NCBI RefSeq assembly: GCF_041146395.1
Contig: NC_090999.1
Span: 68,019,001-68,083,000, forward strand
Direction: 5' to 3'
DNA: 64,000 bases
From: Eulemur rufifrons
Lineage: Eukaryota > Chordata > Mammalia > Primates > Lemuridae
Below, piece by piece: positions 1 through 61,204 of the stretch. The position numbers and the translations under genes are program-made. Within the stretch, counting starts at the first letter, position 1; every line of letters begins with the position of its first letter. The notes beneath the pieces were generated by a model, which was given only the letters and a program-made list of their open reading frames with translations, made no database searches and was not told where the DNA came from.

Positions 1-1615
1 TAAATATGTGAAAAACAAGACATTTACAAATTACAAGGAAGAAAAAATATTGTTCTGGCAAAAAATAGTAATCACGGTATACTACATGGCTCAGCAGCAA
101 ATAATGTCTGCATAGTCACCATAATGTAAAAACTAAGCATTGTTCTTATTAAATCTTTCTTATTTGAAAGATGTGGCATGGGAACTCTGTTGAGAGGGCA
201 CATGGAGATAAAATTGAACTAAATCCTCATCTTTCATAATGGAAAAGTTAATATTATAGTTAATGCCTAAACTAGAACATTGAGAAGTAGCAATAGACAC
301 CTTCTATATAGAAATAAGTCAGTCATAGCTGTAAGGATCAAGCAAGAGAGTTAAAAAGGGAGGGAGACAATGCTGGGAGTGAGATAGGGAGGCAAGGGAC
401 TGCTCTTTTTCATAAAAGCTTTGTGGAGGTATTTCTGTCTTTATATTTTGTGTGTGATTAATTCCAATAAAAACAAAAGAGTATGCATTAAATAGCTAAA
501 ATAGAATACCAAATCCTATCTATGATGATATGAACAAGAATTAGAAAATATGGACTAATAAACACATTAATTTGAAGAAAGAAATTTCTTCCTTGATCCT
601 TAAAATTATATGCTTATTAGATAAAATTCAAATTTGGGTCTTACATGCTTTTACTCAATCTTCATCACATATTCTCAGCTCAATTGATTTCTAAGGTCCA
701 GAGCCTGGTTTTTTGTTTTCTTTTTAATTAGTTAGGACAATGACCTTCCACCTGGCTTACATGAAAACTTTCCAAGGGCCATGTGCACATGATTTTCAGA
801 TCCTCATGTTTCATATGTAGTATTTCTTAAAATTGATCTGTGTGACGCCATCTCTAGCATTGAGAATTGTGCTGGTTTTCCTTGTCCACTTCTTTTTCTT
901 CTCCCAATTTACAAGTGAAAGGCATATCCTTCACTCATCGTTAATCTTACTATGGAAACAATGCATTGAGTTGGAAAAACCTCTGGAGCATCAAGCCATG
1001 AGACAATTCAAAATATTGCTTAAGCAAGTTCATGACTCCAATTAATGGGTAACAATAATCTTATAAATCAAGTAGTCTTCAATTCTTTCTTACCACAAAA
1101 TAGTAGGAGCTAAGAAATCATTAAAACATTTCTGTTGATCAGTCACAATATGACTTTTGGCATATAACATGGGGGAGGCGTTAAAGGAATTTTATAATAT
1201 TGTCTGTATAAAACTCCTTCCATTTCCATCTACTTATTTATGTGGTCAAGTCACAGTAATAGAAATAATATTGGTGCTGAATCATATCTCATTCTAGAAA
1301 AAACACATACTCATGCATCTCATTAATATCTGTATTTAAAATACAATTTTACCTTTTGGGTTTAATAACCAAAAAGTTAATATTCATAACACATTTATGC
1401 TATTTTGATTATGTATTAGTAATAACTGTAATAATTAGAGCCTTATAGTTACTTGAAATTTTTTAAACTGTATTTCCATTTATATACATTTTTGTTGCAG
1501 AGAAGTATGAGGTGATCAAAACAACCCTACAGGTACATATTTTGTGATAAAAATGGAATTTATGTATAAGTTAACAAAATAGAAAAATGCAAATTTCCTA
1601 ATTGCTAAAGAAAGC

Positions 1616-1618
<3 letters not shown>

Positions 1619-1648
<30 letters not shown>
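1619..1648. repeat. (TG)n microsatellite
   Basis: About 14-15 uninterrupted TG units, followed by an AT-rich TATATATC segment. Downstream of CHD1. Confidence 0.95.
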
Positions 1649-1650
<2 letters not shown>

Positions 1651-2579
1651 AATGCATATATATCATATATATATCTTATGGTTCTATAGAGGAGTTTAAT
1701 TAAATATAAGGATGAGGCCAGGCCGGGCCACTACCCACAGAAAACACTTTGAGGCCCTCCCTCTCTCACACCCCACCATATAATTTTGAAATGGATAGTG
1801 ATGAGTATAAAATTGCTATGGTATTCAGATTCCTTTGGATGTGTGAAAAATATGCTATTGATTTTATTTTAAAGTGCCAATATTTAAAATATATCAGAAA
1901 TGATATTGTTATAACATGTAAAAAATATGTCCTTATCTTGAACAATTTTAGATATCAACTTAAACTATTTGAGGGGATTAATAATTTTTGAAATTATTTT
2001 AGGACGTCTGAGACCAACATTTCATGCCTACCAAACACCTGTCAAAAGTAGATTTTTCTGTGGTTCAACTTAATAGGTGGACTCATACTTCCCTCTGGTG
2101 GTTAAAATGATCAGGAACACATGAGTTATAAATTTGAACATGTGACATTTTGGAAATTCAGGAACTTCATTTCCTTTTATTGTATTAAACAAATAGCAAG
2201 TTTTATGAAATCTGAATGTAGGAAAAGGATTTGGCAAATTAGGATGTGATAACTCAATGGACCATAAGAACAACTTTTCTGCTTTTGTCATTGTGATTTG
2301 GTGTGAACCAAGCAAGATTTTTGTTTTCCAGAGACATTTAGGTAGTACTCAAGAGTTCAGGGACATGATGTAGACGTTCAATTAGCTGAATACAAAATTG
2401 GTTCCATAGGTTCATTGTGTTCTCATTTTAATTGTGGAGATTTACCTTTGCAGAAGTCTCCCTGTAGCATCCTCACTCCTTGCTCATCTCTGTCCCTAGG
2501 GACCCCATGGCCTGATGCTGTTAGTAACTAGAATGTACATTATGGAGAAAGTGTTGCTTAGTGGTATGATGAAATTTGA

Positions 2580-2750
2580 AAAAACTTATGTCTGAATCTT
2601 ATCCCCACCCATAACTAGATGTGATCTTGGGAGGATTCACTTCTTTTGGTCAGTTACCACAATAAAATGGTTACAATTCTTGCCTCACAGATGCTACGTA
2701 AAACTATAAAAGCACATAGATAGGGTGCTCAATAATAGCAACTAATTGTA
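2580..2750 (+). repeat. MIR-like fossil SINE
   Basis: Decayed 'tgtgatcttgggaggattcac ... gtcagttaccacaataaaatggt' pattern that follows the MIR core and ends near 'gggtgctcaataatagcaact', like the MIR 3' end. Confidence 0.55.
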
Positions 2751-3699
2751 GTCATTGCTACTTTATACACTTAAAAAATAAGCATATCTGTCTATTTGGA
2801 GAACCTAGAATGTAGTCATAGGGAATCATTTGTTTAGAGTATCTTGGTCATTTTTATTTATTTGGTCACAGCAGTGCCATCTTCCCAAGTGTTTTCTTTC
2901 CCATTCTCTGAAGTAAATATTTCACACTTTTTAATCTTCATCAAACTTCCTGTCCCTTCTCCCTTTCTCAGGTGATGAGCTGGGTTTATATTGATAAAAG
3001 AGATGCAGCCTCCAATACAACCAGCCTTTGGGCAATCGTACCCATGTCCTATCTTCACTTCTTTTACAATGGAGAGTAACAAAGACCAAATCCTCCCTGA
3101 GTGTTCTGAAAGTTGGTCCCTTGAACTGTTATCAAAGGCTTCATCCTTGCAATTATCCCCTTTCTCCTCTGCCTCATCATTTTTTTTCTCTCTACTGGAT
3201 TATTTCCATCAGGAAAAAATATCCTCAAGTGTCTGCTCCTCTTTAAAACAATGCCTGTCCCCACCCCACTCCAAAAAATCCTCCCTGAACTCCACTTACT
3301 CTTGCAGCTAATGACTACTTCTCCATTCCTCTTCACCATTAAACTTATTTAAAAAGTTGTCTATATTAAATGTCTTGAAAAAGTTGTCTATAGTCACACT
3401 TTCTATTTCCTCACTTCACATTCTTCCTTCAATTGAATCCATTTGGAATAATTTCCCTCCACGTGGCTAAGACTTCTCTTGCCAAGGTCCTAAATTAATT
3501 CTCTGATACTACATCCACTGAAACTTTATGGGTTCTTACCTTAACTAACTCTTCAGGAGCTTTTAACAGTTGTCCACTTAAATTAGAAAAAATATGGTAT
3601 GTGAAAATGGTATCTTGGTGATACCTTGATGACTTGGTGCTAAAAAACACAAACCACTTCTGGGATGGACACCAAAAAAACAAGAAAATATAGCTGATA

Positions 3700-3950
3700 T
3701 GAGGCATTGCTTTAGGTACTGGAGATACAGCAGTGAACAAAATAAAAGTACCTGTGCTAATGGAACTTACATCCTAGTGGGGTGGCAGTCAATGGAAAAT
3801 GAACAAAATATGTAAGATCGAGTAGTGGTAATTGCCAGAAGAAAAAGCAAGATAAGGGATTTAAAAATGATGAGGGTAGGGTACTAATTTGGAGACTTAA
3901 GATGACATTTGAGCTGAGACTTGAATTAAATGAGGAAATGAGCTTTGTGA
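3700..3950 (+). repeat. Ancient mammal-wide repeat, family not assigned
   Basis: Carries 'ggtactggagatacagcag', 'tgaacaaaat' and 'catcctagtggggtggcag', then a segment like 'gacatttgagctgagacttg'. This is a widespread mammalian interspersed repeat. The same phrase pattern occurs near 15.77-16.15 kb and in part near 55.98-56.03 kb. Confidence 0.5.
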
Positions 3951-4899
3951 AAATCAGACACAAACATTCTTAAGAGAGGAAACAACACAAAAACCAAGAA
4001 GTATTCTTTCTCATTTTTTTCTCTTACCAAGTTCTGACTTGAAAACAAGTATATACTTTTGTGTATTCTAAGACCATTAGTGGAAGCATTAATAGCATGA
4101 ATGAAACAAGACAAACCCAGAAATAGCTAAAAGTGCCCTAGGCAGAAAGCTGTGAATTTATTTATCAAAGATAAATGGTTTTTAAAATTTTTAATGTTAT
4201 TGGTATAGAAGGGCTAAGTTTGATTTTACACATATTAAGATTAGATATCTATTAGCTATCTAAGTATAGATAAGTTCAGGGTAGTGGTTGAAGCTGGAGA
4301 TATTCACCACAGAAAGAGGAAAGAGTAAAGCTGTTGATAGGACAGAAATCAAAAGTCGTATGATAGCAATACCATAGAAATTCCAGAAAGAATTGAGCAA
4401 GAGGCAACACCTGAGCAAAGAAAATAAAGCAAAGATTTGAAAAGTAAACAGAGGAAAAAACAACTCATGGCCGTTCAGTTCCACAGCTCATTCTACAGAT
4501 TGGAAACCTAATTAATGGTTGTCTATAATAATGAAATTACAATATAACCCACATTTTCAAACTATGTATGTTATCAATATCCTTACCTCATAGAATCATT
4601 GAGACTGTTCATACCTCTTTAAGTGTAATATTTTGATCAAGACTCAGTTGTAGAGTAGAATATAGAATTAGAAGTATCTCATTCATTTGGGAGTTTGAGC
4701 TACCAATTTGTTCCTCATTAAGGTTGTAGAGATTATATATATACATACATATATACATATATAGAAGCTAAACAGCAAGGTGGTTAGTGGCCTTTCAGGG
4801 TAGAAAATCCTCACATGAAGTCCCACTGGAGAATCTGTGTAGATACTTAGAAAAACCTAAAAAAAAAAAAAACATTTTAAATCCTACTTTCCCAAGTAA

Positions 4900-5263
<364 letters not shown>

Positions 5264-6813
5264 TCACCTTCCATTCTTTTACATAGCTAAGATTTCCTAT
5301 CTCTGGATCTTTCTTTACAAAGGCTTCAAAAATTTCCCATAATGAAATCAACCTATTAGATCCTAATTTTTTTAATTAAAAATTAACATGTTCTACAAAT
5401 CCAATTACTAGTCATTGCTAGCAGAAAATATAATTTCAATTGAATGTTTTCTTCCAAATTATAATTAGATGGTTTAGGAATATTAACAGAGATTTTGACA
5501 GTATCTCAGATATTTTAGTTGTTGCACTACTGACTAGTTACCTACCCTGGAACACCCTCCACCCGTCACAAATCTTGTATACAGTGCTGCAATATATGTA
5601 ATAGTTTTATTTGTATTTTTTTGAGTCTTGAATTTAAATGTCTGATAGCAGCATTTATATTAATGCTTTTATATATCAATTCAAAAACATTTAAAAATAT
5701 TTTTACATTATTTGCTAAGTAATGAACTACTCAAAATTTTAACAACCCACTTACCAGTTACGTTTCAGATGAAGCTGGAAAACAAAATCCCTTATTTAAA
5801 GATTAGTTGCTTTTCCAAACCCCCATTCCTTTTTAAAGTTGTTGTATTTATAAAGCCACGAGTTATTTATGGTCCAAAAATCATTTTCTAGGCAGAAACA
5901 GTGATGTGATACAGAGATAAAAATCATGTCATTTACCCCAATGCATATTCTTGATATCTCTCATGAAAATGAACAATAATCTGTGTAAATCTACACATAA
6001 CCTAATCAATTCTTTCATAACTGTGATTTCAAAAAGAAATTATCATATATGTAATCTACATTATATAAAATTGTAAAGGCTCTCACTTTATTAAGCCACT
6101 CATTCTCAAATTAATGAAAAAAACTCCAGTTTTCCAGTCTGAAAACTAATTGATAACATATCCTAAACAAAGACTATTTCTTTTATAAGCAAACAGGCCA
6201 TTGCTTTTAGTAAGAATCATTTATTGGATATTATTAAAGTGGAGGGGTAGTTGGTACAGTACTATGCATAATCTCTCATCCTTGAAAAACTAAACATAAC
6301 TGGATAAAAATAGCAAAGTAGAATGAGCATGTAAAAGACAAAAAATAAGCATATTTTATAAAGAATCTTCCCTGTTGTATCTATGTACTTAATGTCCTTC
6401 ACCATTGTGTCTTAAAAAATTTGTGGCTTGTTCCTTTTCTACATAACTGCTGACTTCTTACAAATAATGAACATACTTTCCATCAATTAATAAATGTTAC
6501 ATAGTTTTAGATTTTTTCATTCAACTCAGCTAGTTGACTGAAATGTTCAACTAAATGTTAAAAATGTTAGAGCCCATTCCCATGTGTCAAAAAATGCAGT
6601 ATTGTTCTATGAAATTTACACAATAGGACATAATGCAAATGTCCCAGCTACAAAGTGATGAATTTAAAAATGTCAGTTCCGATCCATTTACTGTGTTAAT
6701 AATATGATTTTATCTCATACACCAGGAAAGAAAGAGATCATCATAATTCTTCAGGGTAACTGTATCTAAAGGAGAAATTACTGCTTTAAAGAAAAAAAGA
6801 AAGAAAAAAAAGC

Positions 6814-6819
6814 TTTATT
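6814..6819 (-). promoter_or_regulatory. Candidate distal poly(A) signal AATAAA for CHD1
   Basis: A minus-strand AATAAA followed within a few bases by a long U-rich tract (T8, then CTTTC and T7). This is a plausible distal cleavage context for the CHD1 3' UTR. The hexamer alone is weak evidence in AT-rich DNA. Confidence 0.35.
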
Positions 6820-8089
6820 TTGCACACATAGTACATATTTTAGACCTAACTGGATAAAAGGAAAATATTAAAAAAATACATCTACAAATCATAGAATTCT
6901 ATAGATTGCTCCCACTGCTAATCAACAGGGACATGTATAGGAATATTATAGCAATATATCTATATACTTATATTTGTCAAAGTTAAGATTTAAATTTGTT
7001 ATATCACATACTTCCAAGTATGTATGCCACATGATTTAAAAATTCCCACCACATATAACAAAATAAAAATCTGTGAATAAATATAAGGCATCCTAAAAGA
7101 ATATCTGCAGGAAGGCAAGAGTCCAACAAAAATTTCTATGACCTAAATTTTATTTTATAGAAAGATTCATATAGTCTTCAAAATAGATTTAGTTGCAGTG
7201 CTACAAATTACCAATATTCAACTGCTTACCAAAATACCCTTTTTCTGGGAGTGATATGTTACTTAAAAAAAAAGTTAAATGCTTGAGGGAGTAAGAATGC
7301 AGCAGAAAATTACAGGAGCCCACGTCCTTTTTCTTAAATTTAATTTGTCATATATAAGGTTTTTATATACAATCAGTGTGCATTGTAACAGTTTATATTA
7401 AAAGTCAATCAAGTTTATCTAAAATGTTAACCTGGCTGCATAGCACATTTGACATTATTGCCCATATGAAAAGGGAAAACAAATGGATTTACAATAACTT
7501 TTGGCCGTTTTGGATTCTGAAAGTGTTCATACACCTACCCTTTTAAACCAAATGCATCTGAAAAATGTTTCCAGAGCATGCAGTTTAGATTTTACATATT
7601 ATCTCATCATTTAAAAAAACTACAAACACAATATTGACTAAAAAAAGAAAAAAAGAGGAAGAAGTAACATGTATCTAATAAAATAGTCAATATAAAAAGA
7701 GGACTAATGGAATTAAGTGGCCCCTTTCCCCGTTTTTACATTCTAAACAATGATTCCATCAAGACAAATCATTAAAAAGTGTTATTACACTGATTTTTTT
7801 TTTAATAAGAATGCCTGAGTTGGTAGGGAAAGGAACAGTCAAAAAAAGCCTGAGAAGGGGAAGGAAGTAAGGAAAGTTCATTTAATCCATTTACAATAAT
7901 TTACAGCCATTTTTTTTCTTTTGTAAAAAGGCATAATAATAGATCACAATCAGGAAATTCCTGGCTATTTTACAGATATAAGTACAGAATTTAAATATTC
8001 AAGCTTGTGATGAAAAGCGGCAAGGTGGTCGCAGTGTACAATGTAAACAAGTAGCTTTGGAAAGTGAACAAAGTCCTTGAGTGTTTTTC

Positions 8090-8095
8090 TTTATT
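8090..8095 (-). promoter_or_regulatory. Candidate proximal poly(A) signal AATAAA for CHD1
   Basis: Minus-strand AATAAA about 420 bases after the stop codon. It could produce a short 3' UTR isoform. It is one of several hexamers and could be chance. Confidence 0.25.
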
Positions 8096-8514
8096 AAGAA
8101 AGAACTCTCTTTCATTCCTTCCTGAAACATGATCACAGGTCAGAGTAAAGTTCATATATAAACATAATTTAAATGGAGGTCAGTCTAAAATTACTGACTT
8201 AAAAAACAGTTTTATCCAGCCTATATGGGAGGGCAGTGTTGAGGTCCCTGTAATAGTAAACATTTTCCATTTCTTTAAAAAAGAAAAAAAAAAAAAGTAC
8301 TACAATATTTGTAGTACAGTGCAGCATAAACCTTAAATATAAAAATATTTTCTCTTCTGTTGGGATAATAGACCTTGCATCCTGGAAAGAAGTAACAATA
8401 CTGCTACTGATAGAAGATCTGTTTATATCTTTCAAGTCATGTAAGGCAATTACTGTGTTGGTTTATGATATATGGCTAAAAGAAAAGTCCAGAAAGACAA
8501 AGTATCAGTTTTTG

Positions 8515-53839
<45,325 letters not shown>

Positions 53840-54860
53840 TCATTAGGAATTTAATCTTTCATAAATGTCATCAAAAAGCCCCAAATCATTAAATTTTATT
53901 TTATATTTCAACTCTCCGTGGCCAAATAGAAAAAGTAAATTAATTTAGTTAATCTATACTAATAAGACATATTTGATAGATTTAGTACATTTCTAGCTAA
54001 AATATAAGCACTAATAAGCAAAATCTACCCATGTAGAGCATCCTGGGCTAGAAATTTGGGAAAACAAGAAGTTTAAGCCATGGTACCTACCTTTAAAAGC
54101 TATTTAGCTCTAGTAATTATAAAGCAGGAACTGTGTCAAGATTAAATGTGTTAAAAATTCTTACAGTAACAGTTAGAAATTTACTTGTAGCTTCTGCTTG
54201 TTTTCAAGATTATATCTCTGTTCTCTCATACTAGGAGAATATAATTTATTATAATTGGGCTATGATAAAATGTAATTTACTTTTAAAAAGTCAGCAATAC
54301 TGCTTCTGTGAGAAAAATCACTTAAATTCCTTAAGGTTCTGTAATAATCTTAAAATAGCAACAAATTCTCATATTTCCTAACAGCTATATATATTTACAT
54401 GTGAACGCAATTAACAGCTCATTGAGGAACTATGCTTTTTTTCCATTTCTAATTCTTAGTCCAAAGTAGCCTAGAAATGGTATAGGACTAAACAGTTGAT
54501 TTTGTAAATTATTATTCACCAAGGTCATTTGTTTACATGGTGCTTACATTTGAATTGTTGAAAACCAGGGCATTAAATTTCTGATACATATGGTAGGGTC
54601 AGCTTTTGATGTAATTTCATCTGGCTTTTTGAGAAACCACAGGTAATACAGTTTATGCATGTACAAGAAAACACAAGGTTCCTGTCCTCTCTGTAATTTT
54701 CAAAAATGCCACCAGATGGAGGTATTACTCTAAGAAAATAGACTGCAAATTTACAGTAATTCTTTCTCCAAAGCAAGGACTTAAAAGTTTCTGCATGGAA
54801 ACAGAGAAATAAGTTTGCAGAAAGACTTTTGATTCCACAAGTTAGATACATAGATGCTTA

Positions 54861-55163
<303 letters not shown>

Positions 55164-55184
55164 TTATGATAATATAGTATGAAC

Positions 55185-55674
55185 AAGCATACCCATGTTT
55201 TTAAAATCTAATGGAAACGTGCAAGAAACTGGAGAACATTATGTTAAGTGAAATAAACCAACCACAGAAAGTCAAATCTCACATGTTCTCTCTTATATGT
55301 GGGAGCTAAATATTAAAAACAACTGAGCTCATGGAAGCAGACAGTAGAATGACGGCTACCAGAGGCTGGGAAGTGTAGTGAGGAGGTTGGGGGAGATACA
55401 ATGGGGATGGCTAATAGGTGCAAAAATATAGTTAGATAGAATGAACAATATTTGACAGCACAACAAAGTGACTATAATCAATAACTTAGGGTATACTTGA
55501 AAATAAAAGAATGGAATTGGAATGTCCCTAATACAAACAATGTTAAATGCCTGAAGTGGTGGATATCTCAATTCCCTGATTTCATTAATTCACACTGTAT
55601 ACCTGTATGAAAACGTCACATGTACCCTAAAAATATAACTATTATGTGTTCATAGCTAAAAAAAAAAAAAAATA
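55185..55674 (+). repeat. L1 3' end with A tail, plus orientation
   Basis: Contains 'atgttctctcttatatgtgg', 'gagctaaatattaaaaacaa', 'aggctgggaagtgtagtgag' and 'gtcacatgtaccctaaaaat', then a tail of about 14 A. Classic L1 3' UTR, 5' truncated. Confidence 0.9.
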
Positions 55675-56330
55675 CAAAGTAAAACAAAAAAGTCTCCTGA
55701 AATGTTTTTCTTCATAGATACAGTAAGCAAAAATTTGCTTCTTAAAGGGTTATAGTATCAAGATCACTTCTGCCACTATTTCTACCCTCTCATCACATGG
55801 TTCTGGGATCCAAAAACAGCAGTGTACTTTTTTTTTTTTTACTTGAATCCTTTGAGAGAAATTTTAGCAAGGATTATTAGAGAAGATGTTTTTCCTGACA
55901 CACAATTTTATTTTTTCTTTAACTCACTAGCGTAAAATAAATCTTCCATTTCAATAAACTTTACTGAAAACTATCATGTGTTAGGCACTGGGGAGACTGA
56001 GATGAGATAAGGTCCTCACCATTAAAAGAACTTATAACCTTGAGACAGTCAATGTAGACTGATAACTATCATTCTGTACTATATTTAAGACAATGGATCA
56101 AGGTGTGTGAGGAGCAATGAAGATACACTTAAATTTGATACAGTAGTCAGGGAACATTTAGAAGAAAGTGCTGTGAAATTAATTCTGTAGAAAAGAAGAG
56201 GTAAGCAGAAGGAGCATCTCTTCAACTGCTTATAAGCTTCTTAAGGGTACTGTTTATTTTTTTCCAGCATAATACCTTACATAAATGCGTGCTCAATAAA
56301 TACTTGAAAAGTAGATGGATGAATAATTAA

Positions 56331-56792
<462 letters not shown>

Positions 56793-57479
56793 AACAAAAT
56801 TCTTAAGTGAATACAGAAATCTTTTCTTATGTTCTTTAGGCAGAAGTAGTTCTAGCTGGAAATAAAAGCAACAGCCTGAGGCCAGGTTACTCTAATGGTG
56901 TAGGTTTATAATTAGAATGCCATTACCTTGGGTATTAGAAGCATTTATTTTATTGAGTTGCTCTTTAGAAGAATATGCAAAGAGTAAGGAATATCATAAG
57001 CTGCTATAGAATGATCTCCAGAATATAGTTAAGTGGAAAAAAAAACAAGATATAAAACAATGTTTACAGTATGTTTCCTTTGGATAAGAAAGAGAAATAT
57101 TTATACATACTCGCTTATACTTTTTAAAAAGCAACAATGGCTACTGCTGTATAACAAACTTAGCAAAAAAAAAAAAAAAAAAAACCCCAGAAAAAGGAAA
57201 GGAAAAAAAAGCAACAAAGGCAGCATAAACTAACAACTAATTTAAAAATGGTTATCTACCGATGGAGGCAAGAGAGTACATGCAACAGGGACTGGAATAG
57301 AGTCTTCAGTTTGGAATTATACAAATGTTTTGCAAAATTTTCTTACAAAGAAAATTCAAAAAATTGAAAGAAAAATAAATATAGAGCCAGAAAAAAAAAC
57401 CATATTTAGACATAAAACTCTGAGCTGAAGTAGGTAAAATGTCTCTCCCTAATAAAGTAATTTTACTTCAGCCAACTGC

Positions 57480-58350
<871 letters not shown>

Positions 58351-58563
58351 GAAGAACTCAGTATGTTTCATGGGTAGATGGATAACTAAATAAATCAAAA
58401 AGACATACAGGCATATATTCTTACATAAAACTCAAAAATTACCATTTGGTTATAAAAAAAATTTCTGAGCCCCAACTAACATTTTAGGTAATAACCCAAA
58501 CTACTTATATTTTATATAACATGTCTGTACAGCACTTAAAAGTTATCCTTATTAAGTATATTA

Positions 58564-59821
58564 TTAGGTCATTAAGTATGAAATGTCTGATTTCCTTAAG
58601 CACTAAGTTTGACACTTGATATCTTGACATTTTCACTCTGACATTTTTTGTTTTATTTTTATTGTGACAGCACATCCTCAGTCTTTTGAATGCATGATTT
58701 TTGGCTTGCGATTACCTTTTGAATTACTTTTAGAGCAATTTTTGTGAAACCACGGATAAGTCAAACATTCTTGTAATTTTTGAATACGAGCTCCCTTGTG
58801 GAACCAATGCTGCGCAGACAGCTCGAAATATCAGTGAAGTGCTTGTGAAGGATGTGGCTAATGAACGCACAGTACGTCAATGGTTTGAGAAGTTCTGTTC
58901 TTGTGATTTTAATCTTGAAAATGAGCCACAACGGCGACCTGAGACCAAGGTGGAAGCTATAATGGAAGTGAATCCATCTCAACCTATGCGTGAATTAGCA
59001 GCAAGGCTGGACGCTAGTATTCCAACAATATTGGACTATTTGAAACATACGGGCAAGGTAAAGAAGCTGGATAGATCGGTACCACAAGAATTAAATAAGC
59101 GTCAGAAGAGAAATCGTCTCAAAGCTTGCCTTTCTTTGCTGTCACGACATGAAGGCGAACCATTTCTACACCATATTGTTACGTGTGATGAAAAATGGAT
59201 TCTTTTTGACAAGCACAAGCATTCAGCACAATGGCTGGATAAAGATGAAGTGCCAAAACACAGTCCAAAACCAAATATTCATCCACAAAAGCTAATGGTG
59301 TCTGTCTGGTGGTCCAGCGCTGGTATTACCCACTACAGCTTCATGAAACTTGATCAATCGATTACAGTGAAAGCCTACTGCAAGCAATTGGACAAAATGA
59401 TGAGGATGTTTGCGATTAAGCAGTCGAGACTGGTCAATAGAGACAGGCCAATCCTCTTCCTAAAGAACGCTCGACCACGTGTTGAACAAACAATGTTGCT
59501 CAAACCACAGAGGTCGGACTTGGAAACTCTGTCAGCCACCACATTCACCAGACCTTGCACCAGCTGACTACCATTTTGTCCAGGCTTTGGACCACTTCTT
59601 GCAAGGAAAAATATTCAATTATCAACGAGCCGCAGAAAATGCCTTTCACAATTTTCTTGCCACTTTCTCTCCAGGCTTCTTCGCTGTCATCAAAACACAC
59701 TACATTAAGATGGCAAAACTGTGTCAACAGTTTAGGCACATATTTTGATTAATTGTACTGCTTCTTGTTTGAGATATAATAAACTGATTCAAAATCGGAC
59801 ATTTCATATTTAATGACCTAA
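58564..59821 (+). mobile_element. Mariner transposon copy 2 (near full length, plus orientation)
   Basis: Ends: TTAGGTCATTAAGTATGAAA preceded by TA at the left, and its inverted counterpart ending TTTAATGACCTAA at 59821 on the right. Length 1,258 bp fits a mariner. The interior encodes an irritans-like mariner transposase. The base pair after the right end is CA where TA is expected, so that target copy is mutated. It lies antisense to CHD1 in its upstream intron. Confidence 0.93.
58839..59748 (+). pseudogene. Mariner transposase pseudogene (SETMAR-type family)
   Basis: A 242-codon open frame (58839-59567) shows mariner features: NERTVRQWFEKF in the helix-turn-helix region, the GKVKKLDRSVPQEL stretch, HHIVTCDEKWILF with the first catalytic Asp, and KLMVSVWWSSAG. 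The second catalytic Asp is lost: FLKNARPR stands where the family has an Asp before Asn-Ala. Near 59.55 kb a frameshift moves the third motif (SPDLAPADYHF) into another frame. The frame is open upstream of 58839 (NAAQTARNISEV), so the GTG at 58839 is not a real start. Confidence 0.9.
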
Positions 59822-61204
59822 CACACCTCACTAGCAAAATACTAATAAAGTGGTAGGTAGATTATTAAAAACACTAAATTCTTTTCCTCATTTAGTTTAC
59901 AAAAGAAAAACCACCATGATGTTTATCAGTACTATGACAAAATTATATTGTTTTCTTAGGGTAAATTAAGTAGAAATACCACATTTAAAATGTAAAACAG
60001 CAATTCAAACTAAAGTTTCTTTGCAAGCTTATATTTATATACAATTTCAAATACAAACTATAGAGCAATATAATGAATTACCATGTATCTATTATCTAGT
60101 TCCACTATTATCAACTCATACCAATGCTATTTCAAATAAAACACATTATTTGTACACATCCACAATATAAGTATACCTTAAAAGATCACTTATTTCTTTA
60201 ACATTAAAATATTATTATAATATTAAACATTAAATTAAGTATATTAAATAATATTAAATATCCACTCCAGGCTACGCCTTTAGTCTCACGATTCTGTTTT
60301 TTTTCCAATGATTGAATAGAAATCCAAACAAGAGTCACACGTTATATTTGATTTCATGTATTTTTTTTTTTTTATATATTTTATTAACCTGAAAGTTCCC
60401 CTTCCTTTTTTCCTTGCAACCTGTTCTGTGGAAGACATTAGGTAGTTTTTCCTGTAGTCTTTCTTGTCTTCTAGATTTTGCTAACTGCACCCCTGTGGTA
60501 TCTTTTAACATACTTTTCTGTCCCTTGTAATTCTTATAAACTGGCTGCTATATATATAAAGGCTCAATTGGATTCAAGTTCAGTTATTCTTGGCAAGAAA
60601 ACTTTGTAAGTGGTATCGTGGACTTCTACCAGAAGGCACTTGATGTTTGGTTGTCTCTTTTTGTGTGAGGTTAAGTATGCTCTGTGGATTAAGGTACTGT
60701 CAAGCCTTATCTATCCACTATAAAGTTCCCCAACAGCTCATACTTAATATTTTTAGTAGCCATTGATGAGCATATGGCTTTATCCATTATCTAACTACAG
60801 GCACTAAAATGGTGATATTTTATCATTCTTCATTTACCCAATATATCATTTCTTCATTATTAGGTGATTAGGTGGAATACTTCTATAAAGAGAAACTTTC
60901 CCTCATCATATTTAACTTGGAGGTACAGTTCATAAAGAAAAGGCATTTTCATTTCTTTTTCTTATTTACCGGTTTTCAAAATGAGTTCAATCACTACCCT
61001 CCACCAAAGGAGACCAATAATTTTTTTAAGTCTCATGATAAATTCATGGATTTGAATTTATTTGATGAATTTTAATCTATTGTCAGCATCCTTGTCAATT
61101 TCCAAATTGTAGCCAACAGGAAACCCTTTATCAGTTCCTAAGTCCCTTTGACAAGATCTCAAGTACTTTGATAACTACTTGTTTTTCTGGTATGACAAGA
61201 TGCA

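Larger units (their letters stand above)
6790..8514 (-). other. CHD1: Probable CHD1 3' UTR (end uncertain)
   Basis: AT-rich, repeat-poor DNA directly after the stop codon, with no Alu or L1. Several minus-strand AATAAA hexamers lie in or near it (8090-8095, 7149-7154, 6814-6819, and 6220-6225 further out). I infer transcription ends at one or more of these; the most distal credible site near 6.8 kb is used as the boundary. No cDNA supports a specific end. Confidence 0.5.

Noticed and set aside
3064..3339. Overlapping open frames of 91 and 106 codons on both strands
   Set aside because: Low-complexity pyrimidine-rich stretch, no family motif, and it looks like an unassigned old repeat.
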